From: Oxytricha trifallax
Lineage: Eukaryota > Ciliophora > Spirotrichea > Sporadotrichida > Oxytrichidae
Direction: 5' to 3'
NCBI GenBank assembly: GCA_000711775.1
Contig: ARYC01019178.1
Coordinates: 17,647 to 81,646, forward strand
DNA length: 64,000 bases
In this document: positions 44,096 to 55,344 of the stretch, in pieces
Numbering within the stretch: position 1 is the first letter of the stretch
Layout: every line of letters begins with the position of its first letter
Notes under the pieces: model-generated
Databases searched by the model: none
Seen by the model: the letters and a program-made list of their open reading frames with translations, nothing else
What the model was told of the DNA's origin: nothing
Position numbers and translations under genes: made by a program

Positions 44096-45717
44096 TCATC
44101 TGCTTTTTTCAAGGCTATCTATGATTGCACTGATCTCTTGGTTCTTCCGCTCTTCTTAGGAGTTCTCGAAGGTTGAATTCTCCTCCTATAGCCTTGTCAT
44201 GAAGTACATTGCTAAGTCTATTTCGCTAAATGGCATCTTCTTATTAGCTTGCTTCTGCACCTTGCTTAGATCAATCAAATGACATCTTGACTTGAAGGCC
44301 TCCTAGTCGATCTTAGCAAGCTACGTTATTGGCATTTAGTTAGTTGTGATTACTACCGCAGCATCTATGTATTCTAAGGCTACTTCACCGTACTTTGCCT
44401 CAGTTGAGTACCCCTATCCTTCAAGAAGTCTTTTCATTTTGGCTACTCGATCTCTTCGAAAGAAATGCTGGTCATTCATTTCGTCCATTAGCACAATCTG
44501 TGGTTAGAACTTAATTGGTAGAACTTGGAGTTTGAAATGCGATTAGCCCTCCTGTAGTACGTCGCACACAAATATTTATTGGAGCATTCTCACTATAGAA
44601 GATTTCCCAGTATCTGCACTGCATAAAGCCACACGCAGCACTTCTTAGTATCATTTCTTGTGATTATTACTTAGTATAAAGCATCTAGAGCCTCTGCGTA
44701 CCCCCAATCCTCCCATTTTTTAAGTTCTACAGGCTGAATGTCATTGTGAATTTATTGTTATCTTAAGACATAGGTTTGTAGTGACTCTATTATAGGTATT
44801 GCTTTTCTCTCAATCATCCCCGTGCATCTCAGAAGCTTCAATATTGCCCTAAACTTAGATTCAATTACCGAAAGCATCACTATGTCATTGGGGTTGTCCC
44901 AGAAAAGCTTCACATATTATGAAAGATCTTAGATCTCTCCACTCTAGACGAGACTAGTGAATTCTACAAGCATTTCTTTTTTTTTGTTTTGCTCGATTAT
45001 AGTGTAGTTGAAGATATTCTATTCTGCGAGGTCCTCGCTTTTACCTATTTTGCTTAAAAATTCGTGCTGTCCCCTGCTACTAGAATCACGTTGGGTGTTT
45101 GCTGTAGAATCTCTGAAATGCTTTTCTCTTCTATGGTCTTGATCTTTATCTCTAGCTGGCTCAATATTTAGATCCTTTGCCTTTTGCCTGCTAAAAATGG
45201 CTTCTATGTAGGCCTTAAGTGAGTGGATGGCACTCGAATTCTATATAGTTCTTAAGATTATCTGTATCCTAGTACACACTAACATGCTTAATCTTTTTGT
45301 TTATGTTCTTAAGTTGTTATAAAACCCCATAGATCAATTAAGACATGAAGATTGGGGAAAATAGAAATTAAATTAAAAACTAATAATTATTGCCTAATAT
45401 CAAATATAATTAGGCTAAAATCAAATTTACACACCCTGATTGGTTTATTTTATAAGGACAATTAATCGAGCCAATAGTTTTAATAATTAGCCCAAATATT
45501 AAAATTATACGCCAATAATAATTAATTCTTAATTTAATTTCTATTTTCCCCAATCTTCTTGTCTTAATTGATCTATGGGGTTTTACAACTCTCTCAGAGT
45601 TTTCTGGCCCGAATGGGTATTCTGTCTCGTAAAAGTGAATTTGTCTATAATCCATGATTCTTGAAGTGATTCTAGTTATATAAAGGGTCAAGCTAAATAT
45701 GAAGATTCCTTCTCCAT
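44096..45717 (-). pseudogene. Rep-like superfamily 3 helicase gene, frameshifted
   Basis: The minus strand begins at ATG 45717; frame changes and a MITE (45320-45585) split it; TGA at 44096-44098. The C-terminal domain is well preserved: WLY then ADTGKSSIVRML (Walker A, 44597-44619, one-base shift just before), QIVLMDEMND (Walker B, 44476-44500) and AAVVITTNQMP (motif C with its Asn, 44332-44357). This order and spacing match Rep proteins of circular single-stranded DNA (CRESS) replicons. Before it, a helical segment (IFNYTIIEQNKKKEMLVEFT) fits the linker. The HUH endonuclease part, expected near 45150-45310, is too damaged to confirm. Nearest viral or plasmid group not determined. Confidence 0.65.
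45320..45585. mobile_element. M-a family MITE, copy 2 (266 bp), inside the Rep-like gene
   Basis: Same ends (TAAAACCCCATAGATCAATT) and length as 31367-31631, with closely similar interior. It interrupts the 5' part of the helicase gene. Confidence 0.8.
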
Positions 45718-46231
45718 GAGTTTTAATATTTAATTCTTTATATTATCTTTAAATTATTTATTAATTACATCCATAATTTTTGACAGGATTAAATGAGTGT
45801 CAAATGCGTCAAAAGTGTCAAAAAATTAAATATTATTGTTTTTTTATTAAAATGAATTAATATTTTTAAATCTAATCATTAATATAATTAAATATCGTCT
45901 ACAAATAAATCTACCTGTCAAATGTGTCAAAAGTGTCAAATCCCTTTATAATACACGGGAGAATTTATGATTTCGGGTGTCAAATGTGTCAAAAACTTTT
46001 CTTCTCATCTCAGTTACAAGAAATCGGTGGTTACAGTAGCCGGGACACTTGCAAACATAACGGTAACTGGCATGAATCAAATTTGATCTATAGACCTCTG
46101 TAATTAATGGCAATTATATATATTAACAATCTGCATTAATTTTTTATTTTTCAATTTTCCCAATTTAATTCTATTTTAACAATAATGAATTAAAACCCTA
46201 ATTATTTTTTTATAGTTGCTGTATTTTTTAT

Positions 46232-46621
46232 TATTGTAGGAATACATTAGTTAATGGAAAAACTAAAATAAATAAAATAAATGTTTAATTAAATTAGGCA
46301 GTTAAACTTTGCCAATTTAAATTATCTTGATCAATTTTAAATATAATCTAAAATTAGCCTGCTTTGACAAAACTGTCTTATCCTATCCTTGAAGCGAGGT
46401 AACCGACGGTTTTGTGATGGTATAATTTATCAAATTTAAAATAATTTAATTAAAGTCTAGTAATCTCGCTTAAGGGTTGATATAAAATAGTAATGCTAAA
46501 TTATTAATTTCTATCGAATGAACCAAAATTATTTATTTGACCAACTTTAACTGCCATTAATATAATTAAATATTAATTTAATTTATATTAATTTCCCAAT
46601 TTCTAATACATTCTTACAATA
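46232..46621. mobile_element. m1: 390-bp palindromic MITE of the R superfamily
   Basis: Ends TATTGTAGGAATACATTAG and TACATTCTTACAATA; inner motif GGCAGTTAAAC/AACTGCCA as in R1-R3; diverged relative of m2 and m3. Confidence 0.75.
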
Positions 46622-46892
46622 GCATATTCATGCTTTAATATTTGATAATAATGTATAACAATAAAATGATTATTTAGAAAATACTAGACAATAAATAAAA
46701 TAATATTTTTGTTTTTTTAATAGTTAATTTAATAACTTAGGATCAATAGAATTATAAAAATTATCAACCTTAACTCAGAGAGAATATTCTAAATTATTGT
46801 AATCTTTTAATTTTAAATGATAATCAAACCCCAAAACTTCAATAATTTTATTCTATTTTTCATTGATAATAGATAATAATTAATGCAGACTC

Positions 46893-47350
46893 CGATCAAA
46901 ATGTTACTATTTATCTCCATTATAAACTGTAACTCCCAAATAAGTTGGCATTGAAAACTTCTTCTTTTGGCGTTTTATTTACTTTGAGCCTGAATAATTA
47001 AACGAGGTCATTGAATAAGTTCACTAGAGACACTTAAGCGTTAGAATTAGAGAATAAAGAAGCAGGGAATTAAAATCAGTGATACGTGGCTATAGGATCT
47101 TCAAAAGCAATCAATTTAACTCAATAATGCTTAGTCTTCTTATTTTATAGAAAATCTGGAACTGTTATATACTTTAAGAATGACTACAGCAAATCAAACA
47201 AAGAGAGATTAAGTAAAGCATGAATTGAGCAAAATACTCTTCAAAGATTTTTAAAAATATATGATGAATATATATGTAAGAATTGAATTAGAAAAGAAGC
47301 ATATTCCCAAGTATACCATAAGAGGAGGAATAGAAAGGTAAGCTAAATCC
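46893..47350 (+). pseudogene. TBE4 22-kDa protein relic
   Basis: The plus strand reads ISDTWLQDLQKQSIQ near 47080, matching ISESWLSELQKHPY of TBE2, with further matches downstream (ESG-like and RGGIER near 47330). Frame broken. Confidence 0.65.
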
Positions 47351-47471
47351 CGTTAACGCCTGATTTATTATGAAAATATTTTCATTCGTTTATATTAAAA
47401 ACTTATTCATATACACAAAAAACTGTCTTCGCATACTTTTAGATTATATTCGCCAACTCTTTTAGTAGCAT

Positions 47472-48655
47472 TTAGTAAAAATAGGATAATTTGGTAGGTT
47501 GTATAATGCATAATAAACTATTAGCTTTGTTATAATATATATTTATTTTAATTTACAATTTAAAATGATTAAAGTATAATTCATTATTAAGCGTGTGCTA
47601 CCGAGTAAAAAATCGCGATTCATCGGTAACCAACGCTTTAAATTCATGAATCAAAATTATTTGAAATTAATCTAATTATTTGATATAAAATATTTCCCTT
47701 GTCAATAAAGCAATTTATTTTTTTTTAGGAAAATATTTATTCTCAATTAATGAACTCTTAAACAATTCGATTCTTTGTATTTAGTAAAAAAATGATATTT
47801 CTTAAAAAAAGTTATCATCTTATTCTATTATCAATCTATTTTCATTTTATACTTTTTTTCTTCTATCATTTGATAAGTAAAATCAACATTATATAAAATT
47901 CTTTAGATATTAAGAATAAAGTACTTTTTATTACTTTACGATTACAAATATTTCTATCTATAATTTTCTTTATATTCAGATTTTTAAATTTTGAAGTTCA
48001 TTTTTATTATTTCTGATGTTAAAATTTTGAATCCAAATTTTTAAGTTATTGAATTAATTTCCTCTAAAAAATACTAAAACTAAAATTATGGACTTAAGAA
48101 CAATTTGAGATGAGAAAAATTTAAATTCAACGTTTGATCATTAATCAAACACAGTAAATATTTTTTGAATAAATATGTGAATATAAAAAAGTTAAGAATT
48201 AAATTTGAGCAATTTGAAAAATAGATTTTATTATAATTACAAATGCGATCTAATTTTTATTATAATCAACTAGAATGCATTAATTAAATTATGGAAATTA
48301 TTTTATTTTAAAAATTTCAATTTTTTAATAATTAAAATTTATTCTCCAGTATGCTATTATGCAAACTATAGTTTAAGCATCTTTGTATTTAAAATTTGTA
48401 ATAGAATTATCTAAAATTAAAATTTAAAAAATTACTTTAAATATCAAATAATTAGATTAATTTCAAATAATTTTTATTCATGAATTTAAAGCGTTGGCTA
48501 CCGATGAATCGCGATTTTTTACTCGGTAGCCCACGCTTAACAATCAATTATACTTTAATCATTTTAAATTGTAAATTAAAATAAATATATATTATAACAA
48601 AGCTAATAGTGTATTATGCATTAAACAACCTACCAAATTTTCCTATTTTTACTAA
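47472..48655. mobile_element. P7: palindromic element, 1184 bp
   Basis: TTAGTAAAAATAGGA at 47472 and its complement at 48655. Outer arms of about 240 bp pair well and contain GCTACCGAGTAAAAAATCGC (47608) and its complement (48500-48530). The centre (about 47715-48415) is AT-rich and unpaired, with no ORF. Confidence 0.75.
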
Positions 48656-49290
48656 TTCTTAATCAAATTTAATGTATCTCTTTAATTCGTGCAAGAAAAG
48701 ATAGAGTAGAAGTTTTTTTCTTGTAGTGGGCTTTCATTGACAACCAATTCAACTAAAATTATCAAGATTTATTCTGTTAGTGAATTGTAAAAATAAATTA
48801 TTCTTAATTTTAACATATATAGTAATAAAAAAAGTAACTTAGCCAATGTGCTATAATTATCATTAATTCCAAGGATATATTGCGAAAAATAAAAATAAAA
48901 TTAAGTTTCTTTACTATTTCTCCATGAATGTAATTATAATGTTTGATAACTTATAATGATGGCTATATGATTAGTAAAATTAAGTTTATTAAATTAAAGA
49001 TCGAGTAAATATGAATTGAATTGATTTTTTTTAAAAACGAAAGTTAATATCTAAAAGTTTCTGATCTATTCTAAAATCTGAATCCTGAATTATTCATAAA
49101 GTATAAAGTTAAGCGAATTAAATATATCAAATTTAATAACTATGAGTTGATCATCAGATATATTATATGTTAATTTATATTTACAATTATCAAAATAAGA
49201 TAATCAAGAAATTAAATTATTAAAAGCATCTTAATATATAGTTAAAATTAATGAAAACAATCAGGATATAAATTTGGAAAATATTCACAC
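48656..49290. other. AT-rich DNA within TBE4
   Basis: No TBE gene recognisable in this stretch, so it may be another insertion or very decayed sequence. Confidence 0.3.
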
Positions 49291-49296
49291 TAAAAT

Positions 49297-49331
49297 AGGG
49301 CAAAAGTAATAAAAATTTGCTACTTTTGCCC
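49297..49331. repeat. Short perfect hairpin
   Basis: GGGCAAAAGTA, a short AT loop, then TACTTTTGCCC. Not followed by a T-run on either strand that would make a terminator call. Confidence 0.6.
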
Positions 49332-49519
49332 CCACTTTTTTGACACTACAATATTTACATGATTTTAATAATTTATTATAGTTAATATTATTCTTTTGTA
49401 ATATGATGATATTTGAATATTTATTTCTTAAATTTACTAATTTTGAAAAAAATCTTGATAAATGTAATGAGATTGGGACATTCAAGGTAGTTAAATTCAG
49501 GTGTTATGTTCAATATTTC

Positions 49520-50290
49520 ATACTCCTTCTTGAGTCTTTAATTTTATGGACAGATAAGTTATCTAAAAAAATCTCTTAGACGCCGTACTTATATCTTAGT
49601 TATTACAAGAACTTTATGTATTAATTGGTCTTTATTGAGCGAGGGTGAATAACATAAGTCTCGAGGAAACTATCTTCGCTTATTCCACCAAGTATAGCAT
49701 GAGTTTAAACCTTAACCTTTTAGTCATAAACTTCTATATTACTATACCTCTTGTACCAAGACCTTGATATAAAGGTATTGAATGTAAATACAGCTTCATC
49801 AGCATGTATGAACTTTATGTTATGCTCTTAAGACCTCTGCATTTAATCGAATATATAATTTAAATTAGTCTTATAAAAATGAACATTAAAGCCAATCGCT
49901 CTCTTAATGCGATTGACTGTCTTGTAAGATATTCCATTCTTTTAAATATGTTCACTATAGAATAAGCAGAAATATGAAGCTGAGAAAATTCGCGATGAAA
50001 CATCACAGCTCTCTTTGCGAGAGAGAAGTGAGCCCAGTATTTAAGAATCTTATCATTAATAAGATAATCAATAAGATGCTGCTAAAATTTTAAGGGTCTC
50101 TTCGCTTTGAATTAAGATGCTATCTCTTTAATTTCAATGCTAATAGACAATGTGATCTAATAATATCAGGAGATTTATGAATCAGTCTTGCAATAGATGT
50201 GTAATCTAGAATAGGTTTGAGTTGATCACTTTGATCATCGCACCCATTTCATAATTTAAATAGTAAATCTATATAATGTTATAAACTGAC
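49520..50290 (-). pseudogene. TBE4 transposase, C-terminally truncated relic
   Basis: Minus-strand blocks align with the TBE transposase from the N-terminal HTH region (about 50100-50200) through the QRAVMFHR-like block (50000) and the first-Asp block (49790-49810) to the VDNLSVHKIK-like block (49530-49560). The C-terminus with the catalytic Glu is absent. Confidence 0.7.
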
Positions 50291-50424
50291 CCCCGAACAT
50301 CGCGTATAACTACTTAAATTACAAATTTTTAAACTATAAACCTATAAAAATCTTAATTTATGTGTTTATTTTCAGCTTTTATCAATAAAAACTCAATCAA
50401 ATTAAAGAAAGGGTTTGGGGATTG

Positions 50425-50745
50425 AATTATTAATTACATTTTTTTCCTATCTTGTTTCAAATTTTAGCCATTAAAAGTGATTTAATTAATTTCTATTGTG
50501 AAAAAATTCTTAATCTGAGATGTGTAATTAATTCAATTTATAGGAAAACTAGTATTTCTTTTTGTTTTGTTTTAAATTTTGCAAATTATTTAAAAGGATT
50601 TTGTCAAATTTATTCAACCTTAATTTTTGTTGTCAATATTCATGACCATCTTTAATTAAGTTTTTTTTTCCTTCATTATAAACTTCTGTAGTTAATTTAT
50701 ATTAAATGAACTGCCATTAAAGCTAATTATTAATATATTTATCAT
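50425..50745. other. AT-rich DNA
   Basis: A TGA-free 67-codon stretch (50452-50655) is AT-driven and not convincing as a gene. Confidence 0.35.
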
Positions 50746-51164
50746 TATTGTAGGAATACATTTGAAATTGGTAAAATCATTCTAATTAAATTAATTATTA
50801 TTCAAAATCTTGGCAGTTAAAGTTGGCCAATTTAAACGATTTTGGGCTCATTCGATAGAGAATTCAAAATTAGCTGGACTTTATTATTGGCGGTACTATT
50901 TTATCACATCCCTGGAGCGAGATAACTTGACTTTAATTAAACACCTCTAAATTCATTAAATTATACTCTCACATTAAACTCAAGTTATCTCGCTCCAGGG
51001 ATGCGATAAAATAGTACCGCCAATAATAAAGTCCAGCTAATTTTGAATTTTCTATCGAATGAGCCCAAGTTCGTTTAAATTGGCCAACTTTAACTGCCAA
51101 GATTTTGAATAATAACTAATTTAATTAGAATGATTTTACCAATTTCAAATGTATTCCTACAATA
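50746..51164. mobile_element. m2: 419-bp palindromic MITE
   Basis: Ends TATTGTAGGAATACATTTGA and complement; near-perfect arms of about 185 bp around 50955. Contains GGAGCGAGATAACTTGA and its complement, and GGCAGTTAAAGTTGGCC. Close relative of m3. Confidence 0.85.
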
Positions 51165-51521
51165 TTATAAATTAAATTTTATTCCTGCAATAATTGTTAA
51201 GCTTTAAGATTTATACTAATTTCAATTGATAATTTTTATTCGGCAATAAATGTGATTAAGTCTTATTTTGATTGGATAATTTATTAATTAAACAAGGAAA
51301 TAATTTAAAGTTATGATTATTATGATTTCTCATAAAATGTCATTATATAATTGAAAGTTTTCTAATTAATGAAACTAAACCATCGCTTGAAGGAAAATGA
51401 TATCTCCATTGATGTATTTATAAAATGCTTAAAGCCCATGAAACACATATGTATTTACTCATTTAAAAACTTATTTATCGCACATTCTTCCAACTATCAA
51501 TTTGCCAATATTTAAAATTAA
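51165..51521. other. AT-rich spacer between m2 and m3
   Basis: Nothing recognised. Confidence 0.35.
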
Positions 51522-51941
51522 TATTGTAGGAATACATTTGATTTGGGAAATTATAAAATAAATTAAATTAAAATAATTATAATTCGTGGCAGTTAACTTT
51601 CTGGAAACCTAGACATATGGTAATTGTTCGATAGAGAATTCAAAATTAGCTGGACTTTACTATTGGCGGAACCCCTCTATCGCATCGTAGAAGCGAGATA
51701 ACTTGAATTTAATATAGAGTGATTTGTTTAGTTGAGTTTAATGCCAAAATTTAAGTCAAGTTATCACGCTTCAACGATGCGATAGAGGGGTACAGCCAAT
51801 AGTAAAGTCCAGCTAATTTTGAATTCTCTATCGAACAAGTACCATATTGTCTAGGCTAGGACAAAGTTAACTGCCACGAATTATAATTATTTTAATTTAA
51901 TTTATTTTATAATTTCCCAAATCAAATGTATTCCTACAATA
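51522..51941. mobile_element. m3: 420-bp palindromic MITE
   Basis: Ends TATTGTAGGAATACATTTG and complement; shares AATTCAAAATTAGCTGGACT and GCGAGATAACTTGA with m2, but the region next to GGCAGTTAA differs. Confidence 0.85.
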
Positions 51942-52363
51942 TTTGTAATTAAATATAATTTTAACTCACAAAATATCATTAAATATTTGGTAAAAAAATT
52001 TGAATATAAATAAGTATTGATTTTGTTTATGAAATAAAGAGATTAAAATAAAAATTACAGATGTTTTTATCGTGTTTATAGTATGATAATGTTTGGATAC
52101 TCTTTTTGCTTTATATTATAAAAAAAAAATACAAACAAATTTATCCATTTGGAGTGATACCATTCACCTATGTGATGTCTTTCTGTTTTTCAACTGAAAA
52201 TCTGGCTTAATCCATAACCATATTTCAACATATTTTTAGTCAATTTTATTAATAAATTTGTATATATAAACCCCAAAACCCCATTTCATATATTCGCTCA
52301 AGATTTATAAGTTGGTATAGTGATGATTTAATATCGATAAATAGAAATTCCAAACTTCACTAT

Positions 52364-52732
52364 TCAACTTATTATAGGGCCTTCAAAGTGTAGTTTCCAA
52401 TGATCAGTAATGTGGGAAAAACGTTTGAATTTATTTCCGACCCATACGTTACCAATAGATAGAGCACAGTGCGTAGATGAAGAATATGTGGTCCTTACCC
52501 TACTTTTGACATCTGTGAGATGAGTTGGGGTTTTGCAAGGTTGATGGGCCGCTCGTTTTGAACCTCCCTCTTTTCCTTAATTCAAATTTTAATTAAATTA
52601 TTAATACTATTAATTTTAAAATATAATTACTATGGTGGAATTCAAAGGACCATAGTCTCGTTCATGTACACTTGCTTTAGCTCTCAATTCCTGTAAAAGC
52701 GTAGAAATCATGTCTCTCTTGCCTACGGTCAT
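52364..52732 (-). CDS. Gene H: 102-residue unknown protein in two MDSs
   Basis: ATG at 52732 is the first after an in-frame TGA. MDS1 (52639-52732) reads MTVGKRDMISTLLQELRAKA then SVHERDYGPLN. Removing the 60-bp IES at pointer AATTCAAA continues in frame as QGKEGGSKRAAHQPCKTP, then SIGNVWVGNKFKRFSHITDH and WKLHFEGPIIS to TGA 52364-52366: 103 codons exactly. High GC. Basic, with a helical N-terminus. No family recognised. C4A4/G4T4 repeats lie about 43 bp from the start and about 82 bp from the stop. Confidence 0.75.
52587..52646 (-). other. Gene H IES, 60 bp, pointer AATTCAAA
   Basis: An 8-bp perfect direct repeat (52579-52586, 52639-52646) brackets an A/T-only insert; excision preserves the frame. 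Confidence 0.8.
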
Positions 52733-52789
52733 TTTTCCAACTCAGTGCATTAAAATTTCAAGTTTAATCGAGCAGGGGTTTTGGGGTTT

Positions 52790-54380
52790 CGAAGGGTTAT
52801 AAGCATTTATTTTTAAGCATATTTTAATTTAGATAAATTTTAATCGATTTATACTTAAAAATTTATCAATTTTAATCCATAACTGCTAATAATAAAATAA
52901 AATGTATTTAAAGTATTTAATAATGATTCATAAATTATTCATAATAATGACATAAATTAATTTATTGGAAACTTATAATTTTAATTCACTTATTTACAAA
53001 ACCATCATATTCTTAATTATTTTTTCATTATTTTATACATACTTAAATTTTATTATTTATTGATTTATTTTGAGCTAAGTTTCAATATAAAAGTAAAAAA
53101 ATATTTAATGTATAAATTTACCTTAATTTCTTATTTTTTAGCATTTTTATTTCATTTCTTATATAAAGTAAATTTTTATATTCATGCTTTTTCCTTTGTT
53201 AACAATTTGTAGAAATTTATAAATTATTCTTAAGATATTTGAAGAATGCAATAAAATTGATCATGTCATTTTAAAATTGCATCTTAATACTTTCACAAAT
53301 TTATCTGATGACTAATTGATTTCAATCTAAAATTTGGACTCCTCCATTCTAAATATATAAGATTTGAAACAGTTAAATTTCTAAATTCTTGGAGAAAATT
53401 TCCTTTTTAACAAATCAAATTTTAATAATTATTCTCAAATTTAAGTTAAATATCCATAAATATAAATTAATTTTTTATATTTAAAATCCAAATTATAATA
53501 AAATAACTGATTTTAAACTTCTATACTAAATGCGTATTCGTAACTTTAGATTGACATAAATTTAATTTCTTATTTTAATAATAATTGACTTCTTATATAA
53601 GAATAAAAAATTGATTTTAAATTTGCTTTTTAATTTTATAAGATTAATAATTTTATGAAAATATATCTCAATAAAATAAAAAATTATTGCAAATAAATTA
53701 TTCATAATTTTCAAATAAATAAAAAATATATTCTATTTTTGTTTTTACAATATAAATTTGAAATAAAAAATTTGATATAAATTTAATTTCTATAATAAAT
53801 TGAGTAATAACAATAACACTATATGAATCAGAAATTTAAATAAATTAATTGCAAGCTTTTAATATAAAGTAAAAATGAATTGCATTATAGAAGTCTCTTT
53901 TATTATCATTTTATATTTTATTAAATAGTGTTAAAATATATTTAAATATTAATAATAAAATATTATGTTAAAAAAATAGGATCAGTTTATAAATTCATTC
54001 ATCAAGAAATTAAAAATAAGCTTTAAATTTTTGATTATAACTATACAAGAATATAATATCGATTTTTATATAAAAATCTAAGTTTAAATTAAATAAAAGT
54101 AAATTGTTGTAAAATAAAAATAAATCATAATATTTTATATTAGAAAAAGTATAAAGAAAATTAAAGATCAACCAACTTAAGTTCCATTATTGATGAAATA
54201 TAAGTATAAAAATAATTAGTAAATTAGCAAACATTGGTTCCAAATTTTACCAATGTCTTAAATTTATAAAAATTTACAATAAAATAAAATCAATATAATT
54301 ATAAATAAAAAGTGGATATTTTAAAAAAAAATAAAGACTAAAATACTAGTACAATTATATATAAAATAAAATTAAATTGG
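52790..54380. other. AT-rich DNA
   Basis: No gene or repeat recognised. Confidence 0.4.
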
Positions 54381-54560
54381 AAACTGAGATTACCCTAAAT
54401 TGCCCTGATGGTTCAAGAAATTAACACAAAAGCTCCTATTATTTAGAAATAAGTTTCAGTGATTAAAGAAATTTATTTCTAGTAAAGTCCAATAAAGTTA
54501 TGCATTAGTGAATGGAGTTAGTATTGGAAATAGTAAGTCAATAAAAAATAAAATTAAAAT
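54381..54560 (+). other. Possible small coding segment
   Basis: Plus-strand stretch TEITLNCPDGSRNQHKSSYY is TGA-free and of somewhat higher GC; the minus strand is also partly open. Strand and identity unresolved. Confidence 0.25.
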
Positions 54561-54719
54561 AAAATCAAGTTAAATTAAAGAAATTAATTAAGAAAATAAT
54601 TGCCTTAAAATAACTAAATACTCAGTCTTAGAAAAATGTTGATGTACGACTTTAAAACAAATAAATGAAAAATATATTTATTTATTTAATTAAAATTTAA
54701 TAAAAATATAGTATATACA

Positions 54720-54985
54720 ATGACTTCTGAATCTTAGTTTAATTCTCCTAAAAGTTTGGTGATGCCGGACACCAAGCTCTTATGTGCCTTTGTAGATTCA
54801 GGGTTAGCTATCGCCGCCATTCTAGACATGTGTTAAAAACCATGTTTTATGCTATAGCGTAACTAGTAATCCAAAGAATACCCCTCTTGAGATGAACACG
54901 CTGCATATAGCGATCGCCTGGCCAGTGGGAAGTGTTATACTAGGTACCAAACTATTTAGATGCAGCTTTTTGTACTTTTGCTATT
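54720..54985 (-). CDS. Gene D: coding segment, unknown small protein
   Basis: The minus strand reads KAASKQFGTQYNTSHWPGDR, then YMQRVHLKRGILWITSYAIA and QNMVFNTCLEWRRQ, a basic segment with a possible membrane helix. From about 54830 downward another frame looks more natural: MAAIANPESTKAHKSLVSGI then TKLLGELNQDSEVI. Either a frame change or an MDS edge lies near 54820-54840, or two gene ends overlap. High GC. No family can be named with confidence. Confidence 0.55.
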
Positions 54986-55344
54986 TTTAATTTTAAATAT
55001 TTTTTAGGTAAAATCAAGGAAAATTATGAAGTCTAAATTAAAGAAACTCAAATTGGAATTGTGAAATTAACAAATAAATTAAACAGCTTAAACAATTCAT
55101 TCTTATTGCAATTCATGAATGATCTCTCAAATTATTAAACAATTTAATTCAAACATAGAAGTATTTTATACTATTAGAAACAAAATTGACTTTGAATTAA
55201 AATAAAAATATTTTCAATTTAATGTATTGATAAATTATAATGGTTAGTATTTATATTTAAAAAATAAAAAAAAAGATATTATAAAGTTGTATTTATATTT
55301 TTACAATTTATAGTTTATTAATCTTAATTTATTAAAAATAGTAT
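54986..55344. other. AT-rich DNA
   Basis: Nothing recognised. Confidence 0.35.

Larger units (their letters stand above)
43585..46184. mobile_element. R3: palindrome-ended element encoding a Rep-like helicase
   Basis: About 2600 bp, ends TATTGTTAAAATAGAATTAA and complement. Terminal arms of about 450 bp (43585-44035 and 45735-46184) pair nearly perfectly. Each arm has TTACCGTTATG (43703-43713) and clusters of TTTGACAC(A/T) iterons (43777-43795, 43828-43853, 43948-43975, mirrored at 45795-45990). The unique interior holds one large decayed gene and a 266-bp MITE. It is the only member of the R family seen with a plausible replication protein, so it may be the autonomous form. Confidence 0.85.
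46825..50424 (-). mobile_element. TBE4: inverted TBE lacking the 57-kDa gene
   Basis: Starts CAAACCCCAAAAC (46825) and ends GGGTTTGGGGATTG (50424), with AAT on both sides (46822-46824, 50425-50427), as TBE target duplications. Contains 22-kDa (+) and transposase (-) relics. The 57-kDa gene is missing between the end and the 22-kDa part. A palindrome (47472-48655) is inserted between the two genes. Confidence 0.7.
52268..52789. other. Small gene locus bounded by telomere-like repeats
   Basis: AAACCCCAAAACCCC at 52268-52282 and GGGGTTTTGGGGTTT at 52775-52789 are in the orientation of the two ends of a macronuclear nanochromosome (5' C4A4, 3' G4T4). Between them lies a complete small gene with one IES. 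The left flank also has GATTTATAAGT as in TBE ends, but the right does not, so a TBE origin is not established. Confidence 0.6.

Noticed and set aside
45410-45691. 93-residue ORF as an independent gene
   Set aside because: Its first part belongs to the N-terminus of the Rep-like gene and the rest is read from the inserted MITE.
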